From the NCBI GenBank assembly GCA_019359445.1, contig JAHHHJ010000009.1, positions 124,001-188,000 of the forward strand: a DNA stretch of 64,000 nt. Direction: 5' to 3'. The DNA is from Kastovskya adunca ATA6-11-RM4 (GTDB lineage Bacteria; Cyanobacteriota; Cyanobacteriia; Cyanobacteriales; Coleofasciculaceae). The translations under genes were made by a program, and so were the position numbers. The notes below the pieces were generated by a model, which was not told the origin of the DNA, ran no database searches, and saw nothing but the letters and a program-made list of their open reading frames with translations. Numbering within the stretch: the stretch's first letter is position 1; each line of letters starts with the position of its first letter. Below, piece by piece: positions 1-10,500 of this stretch.

Positions 1-237
1 CCCCACTACGGAACACGGGGTAAAGGGAAGCGCTTACGTTCCGGCATGGTGTTTACAATTGAGCCGATGATCAATGAAGGCACCTGGGAAGTCGAAGTGC
101 TTGCCGACAAGTGGACAGCGGTTACAAAAGACCGCAAACTTTCTGCCCAGTTTGAGCATACGATCGCTGTCACTGACTCTGGTGTAGAGCTGCTCACCCT
201 CCGGGAAGAAGAAGCTCATTTACAATTTGCCTCGTAG
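1..237 (+). CDS. map: Methionine aminopeptidase, type I (C-terminal part)
   Basis: This is the 3' end of a gene that begins before the window; about 78 residues are visible up to the TAG stop. The enzyme removes the initiator methionine from new proteins in the cytoplasm using a dinuclear metal centre. The visible part contains [20 protein letters not shown] and then PMINEG, the conserved region of M24A aminopeptidases that carries a metal-binding glutamate (the E of TIEP). A second metal-ligand glutamate lies in the QFEHTIAVT segment. The family signature is clear in the sequence. The N-terminal half and the start codon cannot be assessed. A GC-rich repeat array begins four bases after the stop. 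Confidence 0.93.
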   Translation, partial: PHYGTRGKGKRLRSGMVFTIEPMINEGTWEVEVLADKWTAVTKDRKLSAQFEHTIAVTDSGVELLTLREEEAHLQFAS

Positions 238-240
238 TTA

Positions 241-415
241 GGGGATGGGGTGCAGGGGTGCGGGGGTGCAGGGGTGCAGGGGAGCGGGGGTGCAGGGGTG
301 CAGGGGAGCGGGGGTGCAGAGGAGATGAGGCGATGAGGCGATGAGGAAAACTGATAACCTCCTTCACCCTTCATACTTCACCCTTCATACTTCATCCTTC
401 CTTCACCCTTTCTTC
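241..415. repeat. Composite tandem-repeat array (octamer block plus heptamer block)
   Basis: Between map and the histidine kinase lie, in order, variants of the octamer GCAGGGGT/GCGGGGGT/GAGCGGGG (about 248-319), short GATGAGGC repeats (about 324-346), and heptamers TTCACCC/TTCATAC/TTCATCC (about 363-415). The block order matches other arrays in this window. It is non-coding and resembles the short tandemly repeated repetitive (STRR) sequences of cyanobacteria. Confidence 0.85.
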
Positions 416-493
416 GTCTAATGTTGAGATTGATGGGTTGAATGGGAATACTAAAACAGTTATTTACATCTCAGTTTTAGGGGATGATTGAAT

Positions 494-3400
494 ATGTGCT
501 CTCAAGATGCCAATTCTGGCGATCGCGTCAATTATCATCAGTGGACAGGGGCAGAGCATTTTTTTAATCTTTCCCTAGATTTGTTGTGTATAGCTGGTCT
601 AGATAGCTACTTTAAGCGGTTGAACCCAGCCTGGGAAAAGATGCTGGGTTATACCCAGGAGGAACTGTTAGCCAAACCGTTTATTGAGTTTGTTCACCCG
701 GAAGACCGAGACGCCACCCTCCTTGAAGTCCAAAAGCTCGCAGCAGGTCTAGACATAACGTCGTTTGAGAACCGCTACCGCTGCCAAGACGGCTCCTACA
801 AATGGCTGCGGTGGACAGCGGCTCCCTCTCTAGGAGAAAACTTAGTGTATGCCGTAGCGCGAGAGATTACAGAGCCTCAACACAATGAGCAAGTCATTGG
901 CACCAACGTCCTTTGCTTAGAGGAGCAATCCCAACAAGCCAAGCAACAATCGGGAGACACCATTTCAGAAGGGAAGAAATGGCGCAGAAAATTTGATAAT
1001 CGCTTAAAAAATGACGAATTTTGTAGGGAAATGCCTTCTATTCCCTCAGTATTCCATACAAGCAGAGAAGTTACAAATTTTATTAAAGTTGCTGAAGATA
1101 TTATTGAGCGCCAGCAAACAGAAACAGCCCTGAAACTGGCAAATGAAACCTTAGAAATACGGGTCGAAGAACGGACTGCCGAACTCAAACAGGCAATCAC
1201 GCAACTAGAAGCCCAAATGGCGGTTAGCGAAGCCGACCGCAGGGAACGTCAGCGAGCCGAGGCGGCTTTATTCCAGGAACGAGAATTTTTAAAGGCGCTA
1301 CTCAATAACCTGGAAGATGGCATTGTCGCTTGTGATGCCAAGGGAGATTTAACTCTTTTTAATCGGGCAACACGCGAGTTTCATGGGCTACCGGAACAAC
1401 CTCTACCACCGTCAGCCTGGGCAGAACACTTTAGCTTATATCTGCCTGATGGCAAGACCCTGATGCAAAGAGAGGACATTCCTTTGTTTCGAGCGTTTGG
1501 CGGGGAAATGGTGCGGGAGCTAGAAATGATTATTGCCCCAACCCAGGGGAAGCGGCGTACTCTCTTGGCGAGTGGACAGGCAATTTTTGATGCAGAAGGA
1601 AACAAACTAGGTGCCGTGGCTGCTATGCATGATATTACAGACCGAAAACAAGCAGAGGAAGCTCTACGAGAAAGTGAGTCGCGGCTCAATAGCATTTTGA
1701 ATTCTCTCAAAGATGTGGTCTGGTCTGTCGGCTTGACGGCAACTGGCGGCTTCAAAGTGCTGTATTTGAACCCAGCCACAGAAACGATTTATGGACGACC
1801 TTGCCAAGACTTTTTTGACGACGCCGACCTGTGGATTGAGGTAATCCATCCACAAGACCGCGATCGCGTCCTTAAGCATAACCAACAATATCCAGACATC
1901 AGTAGCAGTGAAATTGAGTATCGAATTATCCGCTCTGACGGTGAAGTGCGCTGGCTTCAAGACCGCAGTTGGCTGATTTATGACGAGACGGGGCAAGTTC
2001 TCCGCCTAGATGGGACTGCCACCGACATTACTGAACGCAAACAAGCCCAGCAAGCGCAGGCAAGACTCACGGCGATTTTGGAACTCACTACCGACTTTGT
2101 TGGCACCGCTGATGCCCAAGGAAACTCTCTCTACCTGAACAGAGCGGGGCGCAACATGATCGGAATTGGCGAAGCTGAAGACATCTCAGGTATACACGTT
2201 TCTGAATTTTGCGCTGAGAGTGCCAGAGAAAAAATTCTCACTGAAGGCGTGCCGATGGCGATCAAAAATGGAGTCTGGAGTGCAGAGACATCCCTAAAAT
2301 ACCGTAATGATCAAGAGATTCCCGTTTCGCAGGTAATTTTGGCACATACAGGAGAAAACGGAGAGCTAGAGTTTCTTTCAACGATTGTCCGCGATATTAC
2401 CATTGCCAAGCAAGTAGAAGCAGCCTTGCGTCAAAGCGAAGCTCAGTATCGCCGCATCGTGGAAACGGCAACTGAGGGTATCTGGATGCTCGATGCTAAC
2501 GGCAACACAACTTTCGTTAACCCGCAAATGGCTCAAATGTTGGGTTATACGGTAGAAGAGATGTTTGGCAAGTCTCTATTTGCCTTTATGGATGAAGAGG
2601 GACAAGCGATCGCTCAATACAATTTAGCTAGACGCCAGCAAGGGATTAACGAACAGCACGATTTTAAGTTCTCTCAAAAAGATGGCACAGATTTATGGGC
2701 GATCGTTTCTGCTAATCCGATCTTTGACCAAGGGGGACAATATTGTGGCACTTTGGGGATGATTACTAACATTACCGAGCGCAGACAGGCAGAAGAAGCC
2801 TTGCGTCAAAGCGAAACTCAGTATCGCCAACTCGCTCAACGCGAGGCATTGCTCAATCGTCTTGCCAGCGAGATTCGCAACTCCTTAGATGTAAACACCA
2901 TCTTAGAAACAGTTGTTACTGAAGTTCGCAACTTGTTGCAGCTCGACCGCTGCTTGTTTGTTTGGTATCGCTCTATGACTGAGCCAACGACCTGGGAGGC
3001 TGTCAAAGAAGCAAAACTTCCTGACTTGCCAAGCTTTATCGGTAGCTTCTCCTCCCAAGATTTAGACCCTTTGGGACAGCGGATAGCAAATCAGTCTATC
3101 TTTCGTGCTGATGACCTCAAAATAAGCGCTGACCCGAATTTGTACCAACTCTACGAGCATTATGGCTACACGGCGATGTTAACGCTGCCGATTTGCACAG
3201 ATTCAGGAGACACAGGGCTACTGATCTGCGGACAACACAGCGAACCCCGCGTTTGGAGTGACAGCGAAATAGAGCTGATAGAAGCAGTGGCTAACCAATT
3301 AGCGATCGCGCTAGTGCAAGCTGAACTCTACACCCAATCCCAAGATGCCGTCCAGCAAGCCCAGGAAAAAGCCACGCAGCTCCAGCAAACCCTACGCCAA

Positions 3401-4243
3401 TTGCAACAAACCCAAGCCCAACTGATCCAAACCGAAAAAATGTCTGGTCTTGGTCAGCTTGTGGCGGGAGTTGCCCACGAAATCAACAATCCCGTCAACT
3501 TCATCTACGGTAACCTCTCCCACGCGACTACTTACACCGAAGACTTACTCAACCTCGCCGCCCTCTACGCTAAACACTATCCCCACCCTCACCCAGAGAT
3601 TCAAGACGAAATAGAAGCAGTTGACCTCGATTTCATCAGCGAAGACCTCCCCCGGCTCTTGAAGTCAATGCAAATGGGAAGCGATCGCATTCGTCAAATT
3701 GTCCTGAGTCTGCGGAACTTCTCCCGTACAGACGAAGCTGATAAGAAAGACGTGGACATCCATGAAGGGATAGAGAATACCCTACTTATCCTGCATCACC
3801 GATTCAAAGCCAAGTCAGACTATCCCGAAATCGAGGTTGTCAAAGAATACAGCACCCTACCACTAGTCGAGTGTTATGTAGGGCAGTTAAACCAAGTGTT
3901 TATGAATATTTTGACTAATGCGATCGATGCTTTAGAGTTGTTAGATTTCAGCCGACAAACTCCCGGCAAAAAACCGAAGATTTGGCTTCGCACCAGTATT
4001 TCCGATGACCAGTCCCGCGTCCTGATCCGCCTAATAGATAATGGCCCAGGAATGAGTGAAAGCACCAGAACCCGCCTTTTTGACCCCTTCTTTACTACAA
4101 AACCCGTCGGGAAGGGAACGGGGCTAGGGTTGTCGATTAGCTATCAAATCGTGGTGGAAAAACATGGTGGAGAGCTAACGTGTGTCTCGGAACCAGGACA
4201 AGGTACAGAATTTTGCCTAGAAATCCCCATTTCGCAAGAATAA
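494..4243 (+). CDS. Multi-PAS/GAF sensor histidine kinase
   Basis: A soluble sensor kinase of about 1249 residues that should autophosphorylate on histidine and pass phosphate to an unlinked response regulator. There are five PAS folds, starting near residues 20, 260, 395, 525 and 654. Several end in the ITxRKQAE-type linker ([33 protein letters not shown]). A GAF domain runs from about 785 to 950, followed by a Gln-rich coiled coil. The H-box is [12 protein letters not shown], with the histidine near 995. The HATPase has the N-box [10 protein letters not shown], then IDNGPGM and GTGLGLS. No transmembrane segment and no receiver domain are seen. A TTG at 488 is in frame, but the ATG at 494 is better spaced from AGGGG at 479. 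No partner regulator lies next to it, so the signal is unknown; GAF and PAS suggest redox, light or small-ligand sensing. Confidence 0.93.
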   Translation: MCSQDANSGDRVNYHQWTGAEHFFNLSLDLLCIAGLDSYFKRLNPAWEKMLGYTQEELLAKPFIEFVHPEDRDATLLEVQKLAAGLDITSFENRYRCQDGSYKWLRWTAAPSLGENLVYAVAREITEPQHNEQVIGTNVLCLEEQSQQAKQQSGDTISEGKKWRRKFDNRLKNDEFCREMPSIPSVFHTSREVTNFIKVAEDIIERQQTETALKLANETLEIRVEERTAELKQAITQLEAQMAVSEADRRERQRAEAALFQEREFLKALLNNLEDGIVACDAKGDLTLFNRATREFHGLPEQPLPPSAWAEHFSLYLPDGKTLMQREDIPLFRAFGGEMVRELEMIIAPTQGKRRTLLASGQAIFDAEGNKLGAVAAMHDITDRKQAEEALRESESRLNSILNSLKDVVWSVGLTATGGFKVLYLNPATETIYGRPCQDFFDDADLWIEVIHPQDRDRVLKHNQQYPDISSSEIEYRIIRSDGEVRWLQDRSWLIYDETGQVLRLDGTATDITERKQAQQAQARLTAILELTTDFVGTADAQGNSLYLNRAGRNMIGIGEAEDISGIHVSEFCAESAREKILTEGVPMAIKNGVWSAETSLKYRNDQEIPVSQVILAHTGENGELEFLSTIVRDITIAKQVEAALRQSEAQYRRIVETATEGIWMLDANGNTTFVNPQMAQMLGYTVEEMFGKSLFAFMDEEGQAIAQYNLARRQQGINEQHDFKFSQKDGTDLWAIVSANPIFDQGGQYCGTLGMITNITERRQAEEALRQSETQYRQLAQREALLNRLASEIRNSLDVNTILETVVTEVRNLLQLDRCLFVWYRSMTEPTTWEAVKEAKLPDLPSFIGSFSSQDLDPLGQRIANQSIFRADDLKISADPNLYQLYEHYGYTAMLTLPICTDSGDTGLLICGQHSEPRVWSDSEIELIEAVANQLAIALVQAELYTQSQDAVQQAQEKATQLQQTLRQLQQTQAQLIQTEKMSGLGQLVAGVAHEINNPVNFIYGNLSHATTYTEDLLNLAALYAKHYPHPHPEIQDEIEAVDLDFISEDLPRLLKSMQMGSDRIRQIVLSLRNFSRTDEADKKDVDIHEGIENTLLILHHRFKAKSDYPEIEVVKEYSTLPLVECYVGQLNQVFMNILTNAIDALELLDFSRQTPGKKPKIWLRTSISDDQSRVLIRLIDNGPGMSESTRTRLFDPFFTTKPVGKGTGLGLSISYQIVVEKHGGELTCVSEPGQGTEFCLEIPISQE

Positions 4244-4270
4244 GTGCCGTAATCCTCAACAATCCCTCCC

Positions 4271-4352
4271 CAGCTTGAAGTTGAGCGGACGCTGATTCTG
4301 TTTGGCATCACTAACCGTGTAATTTTCGTTCCGCTCCAAGGACTTGTTAGAC
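4271..4352 (+). other. attC-like hairpin, plus orientation, degenerate
   Basis: A stem formed by GAGCGGA (4283-4289) and TCCGCTC (4330-4336) is followed by CCAAGGACTTGTTAGAC, which ends in GTTAGAC (4346-4352). That fits the integron core-site consensus GTTRRRY. The opposite arm, CTTGAAGTTGAGCGGACG, resembles the left arm of attC sites, but the expected RYYYAAC core before it is degraded. Its GTTAGAC end faces the toxin gene at 4381. The call rests on sequence resemblance only; no integrase gene is in the window. Confidence 0.45.
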
Positions 4353-4380
4353 CGTGTATCTATAATTTATTTCTAGCCAG

Positions 4381-4878
4381 TTAAATTTCTACTTTGACTA
4401 CTTTCTCTAAACGATTACTTTCACCTCTTGCCTCTTTGAGTAAGTCATTCCAATCGTCTGGAGGATGACCACTTTCAAGCATTTTCTTAAAAACTCGATA
4501 AGCGTCTGTGTTACTGTCATAGGCTCGCTTAGAGTTCTCATCGTTAACCCAGGCAAAAACAATTATTTTGCTTTCTTGATGATATCGAAAAAACAGTCGG
4601 TACTGCTGAAAAAATTTAGCTCTAAACCAGTGCTTGTAATCATCACCAAGCGTAGTACCTTGGCGATAATTACTACGTGTTGGATCTTGAGAAATATCAT
4701 CAAATGCCAGCTTTGCTATGGCAGCTAGACGCTTTGTGGCATTTTTTTTCTTGTAGTCTTTAGGATACTTCTGACGCAAATGTTCGACCTGCGTCAGAAG
4801 TTCTTCAAACTGGTCAAGGAAGAGAGGATGAGCAAATATATTCCACTCATTAATCACTAGCGGCTGATTTACAGACAA
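4381..4878 (-). CDS. yhaV: Type II toxin, YhaV family
   Basis: A 165-residue protein resembling the YhaV ribonuclease toxins (RelE-like fold), which cleave mRNA when not bound by the PrlF antitoxin. Recognisable segments are NEWNIFAHPLFLDQ at the N-terminus, the central FRAKFFQQYRLFFRYH and IIVFAWVNDE, and the C-terminal VFKKMLESGHPPDDW. The start is TTG; no in-frame ATG precedes the conserved N-terminus, and GAGG lies about 11 bases upstream inside the antitoxin's last codons. The gene begins two bases after the antitoxin stop, so the pair is an operon with antitoxin first, as is usual for prlF-yhaV. Full length, no damage seen. Confidence 0.88.
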   Translation of the reverse strand: MSVNQPLVINEWNIFAHPLFLDQFEELLTQVEHLRQKYPKDYKKKNATKRLAAIAKLAFDDISQDPTRSNYRQGTTLGDDYKHWFRAKFFQQYRLFFRYHQESKIIVFAWVNDENSKRAYDSNTDAYRVFKKMLESGHPPDDWNDLLKEARGESNRLEKVVKVEI

Positions 4879-4880
4879 GC

Positions 4881-5213
4881 TTATTCATCCTCGTCAGACA
4901 ATGGTGCATCAAGATCAAAATCAACCTCAGCAACCAAGGACTGAACACGGCTTACTAAATCAGAGCTAATCGCTTGTAAGTGCTGAGGATTCTTTTCGAT
5001 ATCTCGTGCAATAAAATTCAGAAACTTCCCAAGTATAGGATCGCTCTCGGTCTTGTCAGCGCGAGAAATCACTACATTGCCGTCAGCCTGGATAGCGTAG
5101 CAGATTTTATCACCCTTATTTAAGCCAAGAACCTTCCGAACGGTCTCAGGGACTGTAGTCTGGTAACGAGCGGTAAGAGTAGATTCTGAGCAGGGGGTTG
5201 GTCTTACAACCAT
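4881..5213 (-). CDS. prlF: Antitoxin of YhaV system, PrlF/AbrB-like
   Basis: An antitoxin of about 110 residues. The N-terminal part (ESTLTARYQTTVPETVRKVL then GLNKGDKICYAI) is a swapped-hairpin AbrB-type DNA-binding domain. The acidic C-terminal tail (VAEVDFDLDAPLSDEDE) would wrap the toxin. A longer reading frame opens further upstream, but the ATG at 5213 is preceded by TTAGAGGTCGCT (GAGG at a good distance), and the extra N-terminal residues look unlike the family. Type II antitoxins of this kind usually repress their own promoter together with the toxin. It is followed immediately by yhaV. Confidence 0.85.
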   Translation of the reverse strand: MVVRPTPCSESTLTARYQTTVPETVRKVLGLNKGDKICYAIQADGNVVISRADKTESDPILGKFLNFIARDIEKNPQHLQAISSDLVSRVQSLVAEVDFDLDAPLSDEDE

Positions 5214-5298
5214 AGCGACCTCTAAACCTATCAATATAAACATTACTAAGGTAATGCAAATGCATTGTCTTATCAAGAGTGACAGGCTTGGGTTTTGA

Positions 5299-5385
5299 GC
5301 CTAACAAGGCGTTGGAGCCGACCGACGAAAAGTGATGGGTGAGAGCCAAAAAATGTCTGCGGCGGCTCAACTTCACCATTAGGTG
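5299..5385 (-). other. attC-like hairpin, minus orientation, degenerate
   Basis: Read on the minus strand the element ends in GGCTCCAACGCCTTGTTAGG plus C, so it carries GTTAGGC (5305 to 5299), an exact match to GTTRRRY. The other arm is CACCTAATGGTGAAGTTGAG, with ACCTAAT as a one-base-off RYYYAAC core. Arms GAGCCG (5315-5320) and CGGCTC (5363-5368) can pair. It lies just upstream of the antitoxin promoter region, and its core end points toward the toxin-antitoxin genes. It could instead be an ordinary palindromic repeat. Confidence 0.45.
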
Positions 5386-5459
5386 ACTTAAATTCTTGGT
5401 GAAGGCGATTCATCAGCTTTACCTGTTTGCATTTGGTGATCAGGCAGGTGAAAACAGCA

Positions 5460-6314
5460 TCAAGCAAAAACCACGGTGCGATTGTCATAAATCAACACTT
5501 GATGGCGCAGATGCAGGCGCACGGCTCTTGCTAAGACGAAGCGTTCCAAGTCCTTACCTTTGCGAATCAAATCGGCGATGCTGTCGCGGTGGCTGACTCG
5601 CACCACATCCTGCTCAATAATCGGCCCGGCATCCAGTTCTGGGGTGACGTAGTGAGCCGTTGCGCCAATGATTTTGACGCCTCGTTCGTGGGCTTTGTGA
5701 TAGGGCTTGGCACCCGCAAAGGCAGGGAGAAAGGAGTGGTGAATGTTGATAATTTGGGGAAACTGGGAGATAAAGTCGGTACTAAGTACTTGCATATACT
5801 TAGCGAGAATCACCAAGTCAATGTTGTACTGACGCAGTAGTTCTAGTTGTTTGGCTTCTTGTTCGGCTTTGTTTTCTTTGGTGATGGGAAGGTGGTAAAA
5901 ATCCGCCCCAAATTGTTCGCCAACGGCTTTTAAATCTGTGTGGTTGCTGATAATCAACGGAATCTCTGCGGAAAATTCCTTCGCCTGCTGTCGCCAAATT
6001 AAGTCAAACAAGCAATGATCTTGCCGACTTACCCAGATCGCTATGCGGGGGATTTTGTCGGAGAAGTGGAGCCGCCACTCGGCTTGTAGGGGTTGCGCGA
6101 TCGCATTAAATGCGGGCCCAATCAATTCGCGGGGCAAGTTAAACCCGCCTAACTGCCACTCGATCCGGGTGAGAAATAGCCCGCTAGCAAAGTCTGTGTG
6201 TTGGTCAGCATGGATAATATTGCCGCCATTTGAGTAGATAAAGTTGGCAAACTTTGCGACTAGTCCCCGTTGATCGGGGCAGGAAATTAACAGTGTCGCA
6301 GTGGGGACTGTCAT
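5460..6314 (-). CDS. purU: Formyltetrahydrofolate deformylase
   Basis: A 284-residue cytoplasmic enzyme that hydrolyses 10-formyltetrahydrofolate to tetrahydrofolate and formate, balancing one-carbon units and supplying formate for purine synthesis. The N-terminal ACT domain (about residues 6-80) begins TATLLISCPDQRGLVAKFAN. The C-terminal formyltransferase fold contains NIHHSFLPAFAGAKPY and ATAHYVTPELDAGPIIEQD, which carry the catalytic Asn, His and Asp of the family. Length is normal for PurU. The start is ATG at 6314. It stands alone: upstream on the same strand is the SWIM-protein gene, 200 bases away; downstream is the attC-like hairpin. Confidence 0.95.
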   Translation of the reverse strand: MTVPTATLLISCPDQRGLVAKFANFIYSNGGNIIHADQHTDFASGLFLTRIEWQLGGFNLPRELIGPAFNAIAQPLQAEWRLHFSDKIPRIAIWVSRQDHCLFDLIWRQQAKEFSAEIPLIISNHTDLKAVGEQFGADFYHLPITKENKAEQEAKQLELLRQYNIDLVILAKYMQVLSTDFISQFPQIINIHHSFLPAFAGAKPYHKAHERGVKIIGATAHYVTPELDAGPIIEQDVVRVSHRDSIADLIRKGKDLERFVLARAVRLHLRHQVLIYDNRTVVFA

Positions 6315-6515
6315 GGCTCAACGGTAAGTTTCTGGACTCATAGCCTACCAAATAAGCAGCGCAGTTTCAGCTTGACAGATAGGCTCGCCTCATCTGTAGC
6401 CGCCTGTCAAGAGGCTTCGGCATCCACTGAACCGCTAATTTTCACAACAAAGCGACCTAGACCCCGCCACCTACAACGGTAAACCGCATCCCCGGATTGA
6501 GCAGTTGGGACTTGA

Positions 6516-7340
6516 CTACTCTTCCCGATTCAACGCCACCATCATGGCTTGCTGACTGATAGACTGATAAACCTCATTCAGGTACTGCCTAATCGCCTGA
6601 GAATTAGAGGACGCTAACGGTATCGTCCCCAAAACATCAAGCACCGAACTGCTATCAGGTGGCGGCGCAATCACCACTAGCGAAGATTCTAGCGGCTCGT
6701 CGTACTTCCAAAACTGCTCAATATTGAGGGGTGTTGCCGATTGTGTAGGTTCAGGTGCAGACTCTTTCGAGGCTTTCCCGTTGCTTTCCGGTTGTTCTTG
6801 AGTGTCACCCGTGCTTCGCAGTTGGCGCAACTCGTCGAGAATTTGCCCCTTAGTCCGTCCCCGCAACTGGAATAATACAAACGGGTCTTCACTAAAGCGA
6901 TCGCCTAACTCATAATAAACCGCCGCAATATGTTTGCAGGGGTTTTGTGGGTCAGGGCAACTACACCGCGATCGCACATCAGACAGGGTAAAGGGAAATA
7001 AACTCAACCCATTAGAAGTAAATACTTCTTCAATATTTTGGGGCATTTCTCCTGCCAACAACTGAGCTGAGTAAATCGCTTGCTCAGACATAGTTTTGAC
7101 AACAAAATCCCAATCTTCATCCGTAAAAGGAGCGATCGAAATAGAAAGTTTGTAAGGTTCTGGCGCAGTTCCTTGTACTTTTGCCAAAACCTCTGCACCT
7201 TGAAACTCAATACTGAGAATATTCCCTTGTTTAGCGTAAATACGCCCCCGTTCTAAGCGCTTTTTAAATCGGTAAGAATTGAGCAAGTCAATCCACCGCT
7301 GCACCCACCATTCTTGGCTTTCAATTTCGTAGTTTGTCAT
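6516..7340 (-). CDS. SWIM zinc-finger protein, partner of SNF2 helicase
   Basis: A 274-residue protein with one SWIM motif, RSRCSCPDPQNPCKHIAAVY, giving the CxC...CxH zinc ligands around residue 130. The N-terminal part starts NYEIESQEWWVQRWIDLLNS and includes a RIYAKQGNILSIEF stretch common in SWIM proteins next to SNF2 helicases. The C-terminal third is low-complexity and proline/serine-rich, ending in a short helical region. SWIM domains bind DNA or protein. The gene lies 199 bases downstream of the SNF2 helicase on the same strand, an arrangement repeated across many bacteria. Its biochemical role is not known; accessory DNA binding for the helicase is an inference. Confidence 0.85.
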   Translation of the reverse strand: MTNYEIESQEWWVQRWIDLLNSYRFKKRLERGRIYAKQGNILSIEFQGAEVLAKVQGTAPEPYKLSISIAPFTDEDWDFVVKTMSEQAIYSAQLLAGEMPQNIEEVFTSNGLSLFPFTLSDVRSRCSCPDPQNPCKHIAAVYYELGDRFSEDPFVLFQLRGRTKGQILDELRQLRSTGDTQEQPESNGKASKESAPEPTQSATPLNIEQFWKYDEPLESSLVVIAPPPDSSSVLDVLGTIPLASSNSQAIRQYLNEVYQSISQQAMMVALNREE

Positions 7341-7362
7341 TGTTTTTTAGTCCTGAGTCCTG

Positions 7363-7540
7363 AGTAGGGAGATGAGGGGCTGGGAATTTTAATAAACCAC
7401 AGAGGCACAGAGGGCGCGGAGGAGGGAAAGAAGAGAAGGAGAGGGAGATGAGGAACCCCTGGAAAAGCGATAATCCCTAACCTTTTACCTTTAACCCCTC
7501 ATACTTCATCCTTCATCCTTCATACTTCATCCTTTCTTCC
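7363..7540. repeat. Composite repeat array with CACAGAGG-type element
   Basis: Between the SWIM gene and the helicase: TCCTGAG heptamers (7363-7375), a dispersed-repeat core AATAAACCACAGAGGCACAG (from 7391), purine-rich GGAGAGGGAGATGAGG, then TTCATAC/TTCATCC heptamers (7500-7532). The same series of blocks occurs at 40903-41187. Confidence 0.8.
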
Positions 7541-10500
7541 TAATCTTCTTCATCAATCACTGCACTGCGGTCGAGTAAGAGTAAGTTTCGCAACTGATTG
7601 GTATCCATTTGCGTCAGCCACTGTTCGCCTGCATCTACGGTTTGTTCGGCTAGTTGTTTCTTGCTTTCGATAATGTCGTTGATGCGTTCTTCTAGAGTGC
7701 CTGTACAGACAAATTTGTGTACCTGCACATTGCGGGTTTGACCAATCCGAAAGGCACGATCTGTTGCTTGATTTTCCACGGCTGGGTTCCACCAACGATC
7801 GACGTGGAAAACATGGTTTGCCCGTGTTAGGTTCAGTCCTGTTCCCCCTGCTTTTAGGGAGAGAATTAAGATGCGCGGACTTTGCGGATCATTCTGGAAG
7901 CGGTCGATCATCTCCTCCCGTTGCGATTTGCGAGTTGCGCCGTATAAAAAGAGCACGTCCTCGCCTAAACGCTTTTCTAGATGGGGTTGCAGCAGTTTGC
8001 CCCACTCCGCAAATTGGGTAAAGATTAAGGCATGATCGTCTTGGGCGATCGCCTCTTCTAACATCTCCTCCAATCGCTGCAATTTACCCGATTGGCGACT
8101 ATCGAGCATGTCTTTCTCGCCTTTGGCTTTGGGCTTTTTAGCATTCAACAGGGCAGGATGGTTGCAAACTTGCTTTAAGCGCAGCAACAAAGTCAAAATC
8201 AGACCGTGACGCTGGATGCCTTCGGCTTCTTCAATCTTTGTCAGCGAATCATCCACTAGCTGTTGATACAGTGCCGCTTGTTCGGCGGCGAGTCCGCAGA
8301 AGACGGTCATCTCCTGCTTTTCTGGCAAATCTTGGATAATGTCTTTGTCTGTTTTTAGGCGACGGAGGATGAAGGGTTGCACAAGCGATCGCAAAGTCTG
8401 CAACGAATCCGTATCGCCATACTTCTCAATTGGCATCGCAAACCGCCGCTGGAAGAATTGCCGATTGCCCAAATATCCCGGATTGAGAAAGTCCAAAATC
8501 GACCACAATTCTGACAAGCGATTTTCTATCGGCGTCCCTGTCAAAGCAATCCGAAACCCTGCTTGGAGTTGCCGCACCGCCTGGGACTGCTTGGCACTAG
8601 GGTTTTTGATATTCTGTGCCTCATCCAGTACCATCCCTGCCCAAGAAACCCCCTCTAGGCTTTTAATATCTCGATACACCAGCGGGTAACTAGTAATGAC
8701 CAGATGCTTATCCTTAACAGCTTTGGCAAATTCCTTCCCCTTGGGGCGCTTGTCTCCGTGGTGGACAATCGTCTTCAAAGAGGGGCCAAATTTCTTAACT
8801 TCTCGTTCCCAGTTTCCTAATACAGAAGTCGGGCAAACGAGCAACGTTGACCCCTCCAAAGTCTCTTGCTCCTTTTGATGGAGCAAAAAGGCGATTAGCT
8901 GAATGGTATTGTGACAAAGGATATTATTGGCGACAAAGTTGTGATGTTCGTTCACTTCCAAGTCATACACCCATCCCTCATACTCGATCTCCTCAATCTC
9001 CTGAATTGGGCAGTAGAAGACTTCTTGATCAAGCAGGCACTGTAAGTTTTGTCGTGTTACATTTAGCTGCTGTTTGTCGAGCTGGGCATAGCGCTCTAAA
9101 GTCTGAAGCGTCCACTTAGAAGGCTTTTGCAGGCGATACTCTTGTTCGGCTACACCGCTCAAGACGCCCTCAACACCAACTAGCACTTTTTCTAGACTGA
9201 GGCGAGAAAACTGCTGAGAACCATTAATATAGACGGTGTTGTGCATCCCAAAATGGCGGATTGGCAACTTAGTTGTCTCGACGGCTTGGGCAACTATTTC
9301 AGAGGCGGGGATGCCTTCTACATTGGTGTTACTTAGCCGTTGGCAGATCGCTTCTAGTTTCTGCTGTTTGGCAGGAATGCCAAATCCAATTTTTTGCAGA
9401 AAGCGTCTGGCACTATTTCCGCCGAGGGTGCCGATGTAGTAGGTGCGGAGGATACCACTGCCATTTGTTGCCCGTTTTTGTTGTGGTGAAATTCGCAGCC
9501 AAATTCCGAAGCGTCGCAGGAGTACCGAAAGTTGTTGAATCAGCAGCGGTGAGGCGGTGCTAATTTCCACAGTCCGCATCCTGGAGTTGACTGAGCCTTC
9601 AGCGTCAAAGTAGTTCCGCAAGAAGATACGCAGGCTTTCCAGATTTGCCTGCATGATCAAAGGCGGAAAGGCTTTATCGCGCGATCGCTTACCCCAGTTG
9701 TACCCTTTCGCTTCCAAAAAGCGCCGATAAGCTTGGCTATTGACTCGCAAGGCGGCAACTCGGTTAGGAAAGTTACACAGACGCGGTTGATTAATGTTGA
9801 GGTCATAGCGCTGAGCAATTCGCACTAAAGTCTGGTGCAAGTCTTCTAAGCAGTTTGTGTCTTTCTGGTATATCTTCAACGCACCTACAGACTGCTCGTT
9901 TCCCTCGGCAATTTGCCAAGCCAGAAACTTGACCAAATCGGGATCTTCTGGTTTTCCTTCCCAGAGCATTTTGCCAGGGACACAGACGCGATCGCCCACT
10001 TTTAAGTTATTTGTCCAACCGTTAGTTGTTAGCAGCTTGTGACGCTGGGTAATGGTAATCGTGCTACCGTCTTGCAGGGTTACTTTTCGCAACTTCTCGC
10101 AGACTTGCTGTCGATACAGCCGCCGGATGGGAGCTTGCACAATTTTTCCAGTTTCTTCATCAATGGAATTGACCAGTAATTGCTCAGTCGGCGTTGTCCA
10201 GAACCCTTCGCCATCAAACTCTTGTTCGTTGGCATGAGTCTCCCAAATTTCTGCCGCCGTCTGTACTACACCGTTGACAGGAATCAGGGAATCTGCACTC
10301 AGGCATTTTCCGAGTCCCATATCGTCCGCGAGGCAAGCTCCCAAGCCCCAACGTTCCAGGAAGGTGAGCCAACTGACGCCTCGTGCTTGGTAAGGTCTTA
10401 ACGTACCGTGGAAGCTTTCCGGGGCTTCAATCGGCTCAATCGAGCGATTACCTGTCAAATTGGTAATCAGCTCCTGCAATGCCCCAGAGGCTTCAAACTT

